Source: Thermoactinomyces sp. DSM 45892 (GTDB taxonomy: Bacteria; Bacillota; Bacilli; Thermoactinomycetales; Thermoactinomycetaceae). From it: a stretch of 64,000 nucleotides of DNA. Where the stretch lies: the NCBI RefSeq assembly GCF_900107305.1, contig NZ_FNPL01000014.1:51055-115054 (forward strand). The letters are read 5' to 3'. Shown here piece by piece: positions 53,018 through 61,460 of this stretch (position 1 is the stretch's first letter; the number at the start of each line of letters is the position of its first letter). Position numbers and translations under genes: made by a program. The notes under the pieces were generated by a model, which did not search any database, was not told where the DNA came from, and saw only the letters and a program-made list of their open reading frames with translations.

Positions 53018-54487
53018 TTAAGATTTTTTATCTCTTTGATTTATCGGAATATAGGCGAGATCAGTATCACCCACATACTCTAGTAAAGGTCGAATGAGGA
53101 TATTATTCTCACACTGTTCTTGTATCTGAGCAATCCATCCGGGAATACGGCCAACTACAAAAGAAGATATGAATAAATCAGAAGAAATTCCAAGCAAGTG
53201 ATACACTACACTTGCATAGAGATCCACGTTTATACCCACTCCTTTTTCCATGTAAGGACGCATAGCATCAACCACTGCCTCTAAAATGTCATAGCACTTG
53301 GAATCGCCCAATGTACTACTAAGCTCAAACGCAACTTTACGCAAATGCCTGGCGCGAGGATCTTCTGTTTTATAGACTCGATGCCCAAAACCCATAACGG
53401 GTCTATTTTGACTCTGGATCCGCATCACATATTCAGCTGCATACCGGGACTCACTTATCTCTTGAATCATCGACATAACATTTTCAATTGCCCCACCATG
53501 GAGAGGACCAGCAAAAGCGGAAATAGCTGCAGTCAATGACGCAAAGATATCTGCGCCTGTCCCAGACACCACTCGTGCAGTGAACGCCGAAGCATTAGAT
53601 CCATGATCGGTATGAAGAATCAATACTTTATCTACCACTCGAACAGCAGATTCAGTTGGCATCTTTCCATTCAACATATAGAGAAAGTTAGCTGCATGGG
53701 AAATCGAAGGATCTGGTGGGATAGGCTCTTTACCTTGTCGTATTGCTTGGTGAGCCGCCACTAGGATAGGGACTTGTGAAATCAACCTAATTGCTCTTCT
53801 TTGAAATGCCTCCATAGACACATCATCTTTTTCTGGATCGAATACAGACAACAAAGACATGGCAGTCCGGAGCACCTCTATGGGATGCGCCTTACTCATG
53901 GTCCGAATCATATCAAACATTGGAGTAGGGATATCGCGCGCAGCTTTCAGCCTTTCATTGAATTGGCTCAGTTCCTCTGTAGTGGGTAACATCCCGTATA
54001 AAAAGAGAAAAGCAGTCTCTTCAAACGTCGAAAATTCCACAAGGTCGTGAATGGAATATCCCTTATACTGTAATTTTCCCTTATGACCATCAATGAAAGT
54101 TGTACGTGTTCGATCAAACACAACTCCAGAGAGCCCTCGATGAACGGGCTTCTTATGAATGGAATCCTCAGACTCATCTCCATTTCGTCCACTCATTTCC
54201 ATTAACTCGTTTCCCGATATTCTATTATGCTTTTCAATATGGTCTATGATAGCAGCAACAGAGTTCAGTTTGACTATCAAATCTGAATCGATTTGTATAC
54301 AATACTTCTGTTCAAGGGCAAGCATTAAATTCACATGACCTAAGGAGTCCCATTCATTGATAGATAGATACTCTAGATCATCAACAACTGAATCAAGTTC
54401 AATTTTAAATGTATTTGAGATTAAAGTCTTGATTTCCATTCGTTTCTTATTTCCCATTTCTAAAATAGGAAGGTTATTATTTTGCAT
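53018..54487 (-). CDS. Acyl-carrier-protein / citrate synthase fusion
   Basis: The 489-residue protein starts with a carrier domain (about 15-88): NEWDSLGHVNLMLALEQKY carries Ser48, the phosphopantetheine site. After a linker (90-115), a complete citrate synthase follows (116-489). It keeps His295 (in LHTDHGSNAS), His330 (GPLHGGA), His369 (MGFGHRVYK) and Asp422 (NVDLYAS), the known catalytic residues. The usual DHELNAS reads DHGSNAS. Citrate synthase normally uses acetyl-CoA; here a tethered acyl or aminoacyl thioester may be the nucleophile. First gene of the cluster, with GGAGTGA upstream. No PPTase is in the window. Confidence 0.92.
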   Translation of the reverse strand: MQNNNLPILEMGNKKRMEIKTLISNTFKIELDSVVDDLEYLSINEWDSLGHVNLMLALEQKYCIQIDSDLIVKLNSVAAIIDHIEKHNRISGNELMEMSGRNGDESEDSIHKKPVHRGLSGVVFDRTRTTFIDGHKGKLQYKGYSIHDLVEFSTFEETAFLFLYGMLPTTEELSQFNERLKAARDIPTPMFDMIRTMSKAHPIEVLRTAMSLLSVFDPEKDDVSMEAFQRRAIRLISQVPILVAAHQAIRQGKEPIPPDPSISHAANFLYMLNGKMPTESAVRVVDKVLILHTDHGSNASAFTARVVSGTGADIFASLTAAISAFAGPLHGGAIENVMSMIQEISESRYAAEYVMRIQSQNRPVMGFGHRVYKTEDPRARHLRKVAFELSSTLGDSKCYDILEAVVDAMRPYMEKGVGINVDLYASVVYHLLGISSDLFISSFVVGRIPGWIAQIQEQCENNILIRPLLEYVGDTDLAYIPINQRDKKS

Positions 54488-54529
54488 TTTGCTTCGTCAC
54501 TCCGACTACTAAATAGTTTAATTTATTAG

Positions 54530-54547
54530 ATTATACACTAAAGTCAA
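54530..54547 (-). promoter_or_regulatory. Promoter-like elements upstream of the cluster
   Basis: On the minus strand TTGACT (54547-54542) and TATAAT (54535-54530) lie only 6 bases apart, so they cannot be one promoter. TATAAT alone, about 43 bases before the first ATG, is the best -10; its -35 is poor, hinting at an activator. Confidence 0.4.
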
Positions 54548-54623
54548 ATGATAAATAAACATATAAATTATAATAATATTTTTAATAAGAAAGATTGATT
54601 TTTATATTCTTACATTTATATAA

Positions 54624-54660
54624 AGAAAAACCGCCTCCTCAAGTCCTCCTCGAGAAGGCG
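54624..54660 (-). terminator. Terminator of yhbH
   Basis: On the minus strand CGCCTTCTC pairs with GAGGAGGCG (one G-U), followed by GTTTTTC, 11 bases after the stop. Confidence 0.88.
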
Positions 54661-54670
54661 ATCTATCACT

Positions 54671-55807
54671 CTACTTCCCATCCTCTTTTTTCGCAAAAAA
54701 GTGCTTTAATGCTTGGTACACTTGTCCTTTTTCTTTAATAACGTAGTGCAAGAACTTCTCATCTTTCACATGGCGATAGGCATTCATGAGGGTGCTGTGG
54801 CGGTTGTATTGGTTGACCTCGCCATAGCCGAAGATGTTGGAGCGTTTCATGAGCTCTTGGACGAGGCCGATGCATTTTTGGTTGTCGCTGGTAAGGTTGT
54901 CACCGTCGGAGAAGTGGAAGGAATATATATTGAATTGGGATGGAGGATAGCGAGTATCGATGATTTCTAGAGCTTTGCGATAGGCAGAGGAGCAAATGGT
55001 GCCTCCGCTTTCTCCTTTGGTGAAGAAATGTTCTTCGCTGACTTCCTTGGCCTCAGTATGATGGGCAATAAAGACGATTTCTACTTTTTCGTATTTGGTT
55101 CGTAGAAAACGGACCATCCAGAAGAAGAAGCTCCGGGCTACGTATTTTTCAAACATGCCCATCGAACCGGAAGTATCCATCATAGCCATCACAACAGCAT
55201 TGGAATGTGGGATAGTGATTTCTTCCCATGTCTTATATCGTAGATCGTCAATCGAGATTTTCAGCTTTCCTTTGTTACCTAGTCTACCGTTTCTACGAAT
55301 GGCTTCTAATAGAGTTCGCTTCTTCGCAATGTTTCCAGATAGGCCGGTTTTACGAATATCGTTGAATCGTGTGTCTTCTACGGTGATGGAGTCCATTTCT
55401 TTCTGCACGAGATAAGGAAGTTCCATCTCTGCAAAGAGAATATTTTCTAGTTCTTCCATCGATATTTCTGCTTCATAATAATCTTCGCCTGCTTGTTCTC
55501 CAGCTCCCTGCCCCTTGCCTGATCCTTTCTGTGGCTCACCCTCTTTGGCTACGACGTCCCCTACTTGTGTGTCACCTTGTCCTTGCCCCATCTGTTTACT
55601 CTTATTGTGATTGAAACGAAAGCGGTATTCCTCCATGGAGCGAATCGGAACTTTCACGACTTGTTTTCCATCGGATAGAATGATGCTTTCTTCGCTTACG
55701 AGGTCAGGTAAATTTTTCTTGATCGCTTCTTTTACTTTCTCTTGATGCCGAAGCTGGTCTTGATCCCCTTTGCGATGCAGGGACCAATCCTCCTCAGATA
55801 CAAGCAT
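54671..55807 (-). CDS. yhbH: YhbH family protein (DUF444, VWA-like)
   Basis: The 378-residue protein matches YhbH/YeaH: basic N terminus ([18 protein letters not shown]), a low-complexity Gly/Gln/Glu-rich linker (about 95-125), and a von Willebrand A-like domain with [13 protein letters not shown] and [20 protein letters not shown]. In Bacillus it is a sporulation-associated gene. It follows prkA by 33 bases in the same operon. ATG 55807 has GGGAGGTGA upstream, better than the frame start at 55822. Confidence 0.9.
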   Translation of the reverse strand: MLVSEEDWSLHRKGDQDQLRHQEKVKEAIKKNLPDLVSEESIILSDGKQVVKVPIRSMEEYRFRFNHNKSKQMGQGQGDTQVGDVVAKEGEPQKGSGKGQGAGEQAGEDYYEAEISMEELENILFAEMELPYLVQKEMDSITVEDTRFNDIRKTGLSGNIAKKRTLLEAIRRNGRLGNKGKLKISIDDLRYKTWEEITIPHSNAVVMAMMDTSGSMGMFEKYVARSFFFWMVRFLRTKYEKVEIVFIAHHTEAKEVSEEHFFTKGESGGTICSSAYRKALEIIDTRYPPSQFNIYSFHFSDGDNLTSDNQKCIGLVQELMKRSNIFGYGEVNQYNRHSTLMNAYRHVKDEKFLHYVIKEKGQVYQALKHFFAKKEDGK

Positions 55808-55840
55808 AAATTCACCTCCCACTATTCCGTTGGCTGCTGG

Positions 55841-57739
55841 CTAACGATTTAACAGACTGCCAACATATCGTAGGAGCCCGTTGGCACTAGCAGGAGTATA
55901 CCCGTAATCTTCGACTAGACGAGCAATCACTTCATTCATCCGTTTCAATTGCCCTTCATCTGGAGTTTTCGCAGATGTGGTGATTTTGACGATATCTTTT
56001 AGATCGATAAATAATTTCTTTTGAATCGCTTCTCTGAGACGTTCGTGGCTGTTGTAATCAAAACGCTTTCCTTTACGAGCATAGGCAGATAAGCGGATTA
56101 AAATTTCTTCACGGAATGCTTTTTTTGCATTTTCGGATATCCCAATTTGTTCTTCTATGGAACGCATCAGCTTTTCATCCGGCTCCATCTCTTCACCTGT
56201 AAGGGGGTCCTTGATTTTATGCCAATTGCAGTACGCTTCGACATTGTCGAGATAGTTATCCATCAGTGATTTTGCTGACTCTTCATAGGAATAGACAAAT
56301 GCTTTTTGTACCTCTTTTTTCGCGATATCATCATATTCTTTTCGCGCTAGGGCGATGAAGTTGAGATAGCGTTCGCGTTGCTCAGCGGTAATGGATGGAT
56401 GCTGATCTAAGCCATCTTTTAGAGAACGAAGGATATCTAATGCGTTGATATAATCGGCATCAGTCCGAATGAGAGCACTTGAAATACGGTTGATGACATA
56501 ACGGGGGTCAATTCCGTTCAATCCTTCGTCGTAGAATTCGCTTTTTAGCTCCTCTACATCAATATCTTTAATGCCTTCTAAGGCTTCACCATCATAGAGG
56601 CGCATTTTTTGGATGAGATCCATACCTTGCCTTTTGGAATCTTTTAATCTAGTTAGGATGGAAAATACAGCAGCAGTGCGAAGGGAGTGGGGTGCGATGT
56701 GTATATGAGATAAGTCGGATTGTTTGATCAGTTTTTCGTAGATTTTTTCTTCTTCAGAGACTTGTAGATTATACGGAATCGGCATCACGATAATCCTTGA
56801 GTGGAGCGCTTCATTTCGCTTGTTGGCAATAAAGTTGCGATATTCTGTTTCATTCGTGTGGGCAATGATTAATTCATCTGCGGAGATGAGTGCAAAACGC
56901 CCCGCTTTAAAGTTACCTTCTTGAGTAAGGGATAGTAAGTTCCATAAGAATTTCTCATCACACTTAAGCATCTCTTGGAATTCCATCAGTCCACGGTTCG
57001 CTTTATTCAATTCTCCATCGAAGCGGTAAGCGCGTGGGTCTGATTCGGAACCGTACTCTGTAATCGTCGCAAAATCAATCGACCCTGTTAAGTCGGCAAT
57101 ATCCTGCGATTTCGGGTCAGATGGACTAAATGTTCCAATCCCGACCCGCTCATCTTCTGATAAGAAGACTCTTTCTACTACCATATCTTCAATCCGTCCA
57201 TTGTACTCATCTCGTAGGCGTTGACGACAAGACGGACATACATTTCCTTCTATTCGAATCCCTAACTCTTTTTCAAAATCTGAACGTACTTCTTTGGGTA
57301 TCAGGTTTAATGGCTCTTCATGCATCGGACATCCTTTGATTGCATAGATTGCACCTTCATCGGTTCGCGAATACTCTTCTAGTCCTTTTTTGACCATAGC
57401 TACTAGAGTTGATTTCCCTCCGCTGACAGGACCCATTAAAAGCAAGATTCGTTTCCGAACATCAAGCCGACGAGCGGCAGAGTGAAAATACTCTTCAACA
57501 AGGCGCTCAATTGCGTAGTCCAGTCCAAAAATCTCCCGACTAAAAAATAGATATTTTTTATTGCCGTTGGAGTCTGTTTCAACACCAGCCCTACGAATCA
57601 TGTCATAGACACGTGAGTGAGCCGTTTGGGTAACTTGAGGATTTTGCTTTACAATCTCCAGATATTCCGTAAATGTCCCTTCCCACAACAACTTCTTTTC
57701 TTGTTCTCGGTGATCTGCGAGACGCTTTAAAATATCCAT
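55841..57739 (-). CDS. prkA: PrkA-type serine protein kinase / AAA protein
   Basis: The 632-residue protein matches PrkA: AAA core with Walker A GPVSGGKST (103-111), a Cys-containing segment (KGCPMHEEPLNLIP and VCPSCRQRLRDE), SIDFATITEYGSESDPRAY, and a C-terminal kinase-like domain. B. subtilis PrkA is 631 residues and acts in sporulation; proteolytic activity has also been proposed. It is the first gene of prkA-yhbH. The usual third partner, spoVR, lies at 5.4-6.8 kb. Confidence 0.94.
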   Translation of the reverse strand: MDILKRLADHREQEKKLLWEGTFTEYLEIVKQNPQVTQTAHSRVYDMIRRAGVETDSNGNKKYLFFSREIFGLDYAIERLVEEYFHSAARRLDVRKRILLLMGPVSGGKSTLVAMVKKGLEEYSRTDEGAIYAIKGCPMHEEPLNLIPKEVRSDFEKELGIRIEGNVCPSCRQRLRDEYNGRIEDMVVERVFLSEDERVGIGTFSPSDPKSQDIADLTGSIDFATITEYGSESDPRAYRFDGELNKANRGLMEFQEMLKCDEKFLWNLLSLTQEGNFKAGRFALISADELIIAHTNETEYRNFIANKRNEALHSRIIVMPIPYNLQVSEEEKIYEKLIKQSDLSHIHIAPHSLRTAAVFSILTRLKDSKRQGMDLIQKMRLYDGEALEGIKDIDVEELKSEFYDEGLNGIDPRYVINRISSALIRTDADYINALDILRSLKDGLDQHPSITAEQRERYLNFIALARKEYDDIAKKEVQKAFVYSYEESAKSLMDNYLDNVEAYCNWHKIKDPLTGEEMEPDEKLMRSIEEQIGISENAKKAFREEILIRLSAYARKGKRFDYNSHERLREAIQKKLFIDLKDIVKITTSAKTPDEGQLKRMNEVIARLVEDYGYTPASANGLLRYVGSLLNR

Positions 57740-58252
57740 AGAGGTCCCCTCTCCCTATCCAGCTTCACTCAAACCAATCGGTCTGAGTATCTAACATTTA
57801 TTTGTCTCATGACATCATACGCATCATAACTCTAGCAAAATCCATAAAAAAGAATGAGAGTTCTAGTATATGCTAGTAGGAGATACAAGTTGCGTACGCA
57901 CATTCGAATCAGAACAAATTGGGGGTTCACATCACTCGTAATAAAGGGTGGATAAATGGACAGGAAAAGATAATACGTATTCATATTATACAATAATAAA
58001 AACATTAAAACAATTTAAAGGGTAAGAAAACACGCCTCCATATAGAAAAAAGACTTGATTTCATGCGTGATCAAGTCAGTCCAGTGTTCAAACAGGAAAC
58101 TGCCCTAGTTTCTCCTACGTATATTGCAAGTTGATTGTCATCAATATATTTAAACACATCGTTGCTGCTGAGAAAGTAAATAGAATTGTGCGGTAAGATT
58201 CACCTTCTTTTCTTCCTTCTCGAACTTCTCAGTCATATCTCCTGACCTATCT
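57740..58252. other. Intergenic region, no supported gene
   Basis: The prkA side must hold its promoter; a sigma-E-like GTCATGA...GATACTCA pair is too weak to call. From 58078 to 58252 short frames exist on the minus strand (for example a 28-residue frame starting MTEKFEKEEKK, and an overlapping frame encoding a helix FTFSAATMCLNILMTI without a start), perhaps decayed coding sequence. Confidence 0.5.
58045..58077 (-). terminator. Terminator downstream of the membrane protein gene
   Basis: On the minus strand GACTTGAT pairs with ATCAAGTC over a 10-base loop and is followed by TTTTTTC. It is 175 bases past the stop at 58253, leaving a long 3' tail. Confidence 0.8.
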
Positions 58253-59143
58253 TCAGTTGACACTAACATTTTCTTTTTTATACTTCTTTAACAGTGGCTT
58301 TAGAGCACCATACATAGAGATTGCTGTTATCCCTGAATAAATCAGTAGTATCACACCGCCTATGATTGGTAACACCGTCCATTCGAATACAGAGTGCCCG
58401 AGTGTTGTTTGGACAAAAATGAGCATGATGGAAATTGTCCAAGCAATACTTCCTATATGAATAAGTTGTCTCGCTTTCTTCTGAGTGATTTGCATCCACT
58501 CTGTCATCCAACCAAGTAGCGGTAGGGTCTGCAAGGCGTGAAAGCTAAGTCCATGAAGAACGATTAGGTTACCAGCACTACCGGTAAAGCGGCTTTGCAC
58601 GATACTCATCCAAGCACCCGCAGCAAAGGCAAATAGGAGCGAAATGAATGCATAACGGATGCCTAGTACAACGAGCGGTCGTTCATGAGATTTCTTTTGG
58701 CGAAAATATGGGATAGCCAGAAGTAAGGACACCACGATCATCAATACCGCATCAATTCCGAACAGATAACCAACGATCATATCAAACGTTTCATTCACTT
58801 GTGAAAATCGAGGATTAATGCCCCGAAGGTGCTGAATGGTTTCCGCTCCATAGATGTAGAGGAGAGCGATGATAAAGAACCAACGAACCGCCTTCCGCTT
58901 CCCAGGGCTAAGTCCAGAAAGCGGTAGGATAGCTGCGAGAGACAAGGTAAACATACCAATTGCTGCATCAAATGAGAAGGCACTCCATGCATTTCCTTCT
59001 GGTAAGACGACGGCCCCATTGATGGCGATGTAGATAACGATTCCAAAGGAAAGCAAGAACCCAAGCAGACCGACCATTACTAAAATCTTTTCCCCTTCGA
59101 ACAATTTACTCTCTTGTACATGATCTATTTTATGACTTCTCAT
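58253..59143 (-). CDS. Polytopic membrane protein of the TetR regulon
   Basis: The 296-residue protein has eight hydrophobic segments. Short motifs include LFGIDAVLMIVVSLLLA and LHGLSFHALQTLPLLGW, with His residues inside helices that could bind metal or haem. I do not recognise a family by name. It has its own copy of the TetR-type operator just upstream, so it is co-regulated with the SDR and TetR genes. The start ATG 59143 has GGGATG nearby as a modest ribosome site. Confidence 0.78.
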   Translation of the reverse strand: MRSHKIDHVQESKLFEGEKILVMVGLLGFLLSFGIVIYIAINGAVVLPEGNAWSAFSFDAAIGMFTLSLAAILPLSGLSPGKRKAVRWFFIIALLYIYGAETIQHLRGINPRFSQVNETFDMIVGYLFGIDAVLMIVVSLLLAIPYFRQKKSHERPLVVLGIRYAFISLLFAFAAGAWMSIVQSRFTGSAGNLIVLHGLSFHALQTLPLLGWMTEWMQITQKKARQLIHIGSIAWTISIMLIFVQTTLGHSVFEWTVLPIIGGVILLIYSGITAISMYGALKPLLKKYKKENVSVN

Positions 59144-59167
59144 AATCCATCATCCCTTTTTATTTAT

Positions 59168-59186
59168 TTATTGATTGATCAATTAC
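59168..59186. promoter_or_regulatory. TetR-type operator 1 (membrane protein gene)
   Basis: The minus strand reads GTAATTGATCAATCAATAA, differing at one base from operator 2. It is 25 bases upstream of the membrane protein start. Confidence 0.75.
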
Positions 59187-59198
59187 AAATGCAGAAAG

Positions 59199-60170
59199 TT
59201 ATTTTATCTGTTGCAATGCATGGATGGTTTCCCAAATTCCCTCTTGAAAAGACGTTGCACGTACAGGGCCGACCATCTTCTCATATTTCTCTCCACTCAA
59301 AACAAGCGGTTCTTCTGTTAAATATAACATTTCCACGATTTCTTTCATGACTGGCACAACTAATCCGAGTACAGACAATCCCCATCGACCGAGCGGAATG
59401 ACGGATTTAGAGTTTCCACTGGCCTGCTGTGCGATTCGTACGATTTCCTTACCTGAAATCAGACCTCCACCTGGTATATTCCAGTTCTCCTTACCGTATG
59501 CTTCTTCTTTAGAGGCAAGTTCTACGATCATAAACGCTGCATCTGGCAAGTAAACGTATTCTCTTGGGACATGCATGTTACCTATAAAGAATGTCATGCT
59601 TTTGCCGTCTGCGATATCTTTAATGGTGGAGCCTAGGTACGATGCCTCGTTTGCTGTTGGGCCGTAGTAATCAGGGAGTCGGACGATCATGACTTGGGTG
59701 TTGCTCCATTTGTTGTCAAAAAGCATCTGTTCGAAAGCAAGTCTTGTCTTCCCTTTTCGGGTATGTGGTTGTTTCGGATGGTCTTCTGAAATTCGATCCA
59801 TCTGTCTTTTTCCATATGGGTAAATCCCATCGACTGCAACTACCTTTATACCTAATTGATTAGCCGCTTCCATCACAGATTCCCCTAACGGAATCAACTT
59901 CGTCTCCATTTCGTGATAAGGTACATTTGCACAATGGAACAAAACATCTGCACCTTCTGCCGCTTTTACGATGTCAGCTGGATTAAAAGCATCGCCTGTT
60001 GCAAGCGCGATCTTCTCCGAGTGACTGATACCATCCTTCAGTTGCTTTAGCTTTGGAAGAGATCTTCCGAAGGCTACCGTTTCAATTCCTCTTTTTGCTA
60101 GTTCTTCCGTAATAACTGCTCCAGTACCACCAGTTGCTCCTACCACAATTGCTTTTTTCATCATATTCAC
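59199..60170 (-). CDS. NAD(P)-binding SDR-type oxidoreductase/epimerase
   Basis: The 323-residue protein has the Rossmann loop VVGATGGTGAVITEEL and an extended-SDR layout with YPYGKRQMDRISED (Tyr/Lys region) and LPDYYGPTANEA. It resembles NAD-dependent epimerase/dehydratase-like or NmrA-like proteins. Catalytic activity is plausible but the substrate is unknown. The ORF can start at 60170 or the second Met two codons later. It lies between operators 1 and 2. Confidence 0.85.
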   Translation of the reverse strand: MNMMKKAIVVGATGGTGAVITEELAKRGIETVAFGRSLPKLKQLKDGISHSEKIALATGDAFNPADIVKAAEGADVLFHCANVPYHEMETKLIPLGESVMEAANQLGIKVVAVDGIYPYGKRQMDRISEDHPKQPHTRKGKTRLAFEQMLFDNKWSNTQVMIVRLPDYYGPTANEASYLGSTIKDIADGKSMTFFIGNMHVPREYVYLPDAAFMIVELASKEEAYGKENWNIPGGGLISGKEIVRIAQQASGNSKSVIPLGRWGLSVLGLVVPVMKEIVEMLYLTEEPLVLSGEKYEKMVGPVRATSFQEGIWETIHALQQIK

Positions 60171-60186
60171 CTGTCCTTTGTTTTTT

Positions 60187-60205
60187 GTAATTGATCAATC
60201 ACTAA
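60187..60205. promoter_or_regulatory. TetR-type operator 2 (SDR gene)
   Basis: GTAATTGATCAATCACTAA, 17 bases upstream of the SDR start, centred on TTGATCAA. Confidence 0.78.
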
Positions 60206-60229
60206 CTATTGTTCATAATATATCATGTT

Positions 60230-60249
60230 GTTATTGATTGGTCAATAAC
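60230..60249. promoter_or_regulatory. TetR-type operator 3 (SDR/TetR intergenic)
   Basis: GTTATTGATTGGTCAATAAC has perfect 8-bp arms (GTTATTGA / TCAATAAC) around a 4-base centre, 25 bases from the TetR stop and 44 bp centre-to-centre from operator 2. Confidence 0.7.
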
Positions 60250-60273
60250 AACCTTTAAAAAATCTCATTATCT

Positions 60274-60795
60274 TTATTTCCCCATCAATTCCGGCATGTT
60301 GAGCGCTGATGAAATGTTACACAGCATCCCCCGTGCTAGAAACAACATCGCCCGTTCCTGAGGATTTGGAATGCCAGCATTATCAAAGGCATCTAACACA
60401 ATACGATGAACTTCACCAAAACCTTTTCGCATTGCTTCCCGAATCGAGTCTTCCTGAATCGTCTGTGCCTGCATTTGAAGCAGGGTTTCATTCCGATATG
60501 AGTCTAATATGTCTTCATATGCTCGAATAAGGTCGGATTCCAGTTGTTCAGACAATCCGGATTCCAACACTTTGTGAAAAGAATCGATTACCCGTGTCCA
60601 GGATACTTCCAATGCTGCTAGTAGTAAGGCTTCTTTGGTAGAAAAGAAACGAAAGATATATGGTTGTGAAATTTTAGCTCTTTGTGCGACTTGTGCCGTC
60701 GTTGCTCGATAATATCCGACCTCTGCGAATACCTCAATAGCCGCGGAGATGATTTCCTCTTTTCGATTTACTGAAGCTGTATCTGATTTTCCCAT
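60274..60795 (-). CDS. TetR-family transcriptional regulator
   Basis: The 173-residue protein has the TetR HTH (VNRKEEIISAAIEVFAEVGY, then ATTAQVAQRAKISQPYIFRF, typical T-x-x-Q/I-A-x-x-A-x-V/I-S) and an alpha-helical ligand domain. It most likely represses its own gene, the SDR and the membrane protein through the four shared operators. The ligand is unknown. Operator 4 lies 24 bases before its start. Confidence 0.92.
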   Translation of the reverse strand: MGKSDTASVNRKEEIISAAIEVFAEVGYYRATTAQVAQRAKISQPYIFRFFSTKEALLLAALEVSWTRVIDSFHKVLESGLSEQLESDLIRAYEDILDSYRNETLLQMQAQTIQEDSIREAMRKGFGEVHRIVLDAFDNAGIPNPQERAMLFLARGMLCNISSALNMPELMGK

Positions 60796-60818
60796 TGATT
60801 TACTCCCTCTTTTTCTTG

Positions 60819-60837
60819 TTAGTGATTCATCAATTAC
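60819..60837. promoter_or_regulatory. TetR-type operator 4 (tetR gene)
   Basis: The minus strand reads GTAATTGATGAATCACTAA, one base different from operator 2. It is 24 bases upstream of the tetR start, implying autoregulation. A weaker TCATTCATCAATGA lies at about 60854-60867. Confidence 0.75.
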
Positions 60838-60929
60838 TTACAGTATATACGAATTCATTCATCAATGATACAGTGTGATGGTAATTTTTTGCCGGAAGAT
60901 GCTAGGGGCGGTAATTCTGCCCCTTTCTC

Positions 60930-61394
60930 TTACTTCATCTCTGGAAATCCAATCTGACGAAAAGCCTCATACGTTACAATCGCCACAGAGTTGGACAAGT
61001 TTAACGAGCGCCTCACAGGCAACATAGGGATCCGAATCAGTGTATCTCGATTCGCCTCTAAAATTTCGCTATCCAACCCCTTTGTCTCTTTACCAAAGAC
61101 AAAAAAATCGCCTTCACGATATGTAAAGTCTGTATACCAACTAGAACCTTTGGTAGTCGAACAAAAGAAGCGAGCATCTGGATATTTCCGCTTGAGATCG
61201 GCAAAGGAATCATGATATTCGACCCCTAAGTCGTCCCAATAATCTAATCCAGCACGTTTTAATTTCGCGTTATCAATCTCAAAACCAAGAGGCTTCACTA
61301 AATGGAGCTTGGCCCCCGTAACCGCACAAGTGCGAGCAATATTCCCTGTATTTTGCGGGATTTCAGGTTCAACGAGTACAATATGAAATGACAT
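60930..61394 (-). CDS. trmL: tRNA (cytidine(34)-2'-O)-methyltransferase TrmL
   Basis: The 154-residue SPOUT-fold enzyme has HIVLVEPEIPQNTGNIART (motif 1), VFGKETKGL (motif 2) and IPMLPVRRSLNLSNSVAIV (motif 3, knot), matching TrmL/CspR. It methylates the wobble base of tRNA-Leu using S-adenosylmethionine. ATG 61394 is chosen from AAGGGA 7-8 bases upstream; the frame extends 9 codons further without a site. Confidence 0.95.
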   Translation of the reverse strand: MSFHIVLVEPEIPQNTGNIARTCAVTGAKLHLVKPLGFEIDNAKLKRAGLDYWDDLGVEYHDSFADLKRKYPDARFFCSTTKGSSWYTDFTYREGDFFVFGKETKGLDSEILEANRDTLIRIPMLPVRRSLNLSNSVAIVTYEAFRQIGFPEMK

Positions 61395-61460
61395 GTAGGC
61401 ATCCCTTCCATCTGAAAACAATTCTTCCCTATTGTACGAAAGGAATGCCTAATCCACAAG

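Noticed and set aside
35275..54487. Phosphonate (FR-900098/phosphinothricin) cluster
   Set aside because: Citrate synthase and aconitase fit, but no PEP mutase, phosphonopyruvate decarboxylase or phosphonate enzyme is present in the window.
54530..54547. TTGACT and TATAAT as a sigma-A promoter for the cluster
   Set aside because: The spacer is 6 bases instead of about 17, so the two cannot act together.
57760..57860. Sigma-E promoter for prkA
   Set aside because: Expected from Bacillus, but the best match (GTCATGA with GATACTCA) departs too far from consensus to call.
58078..58252. Small coding gene between the membrane protein and its terminator
   Set aside because: Several short overlapping frames exist, but none has both a proper start and a spaced ribosome site; perhaps decayed sequence.
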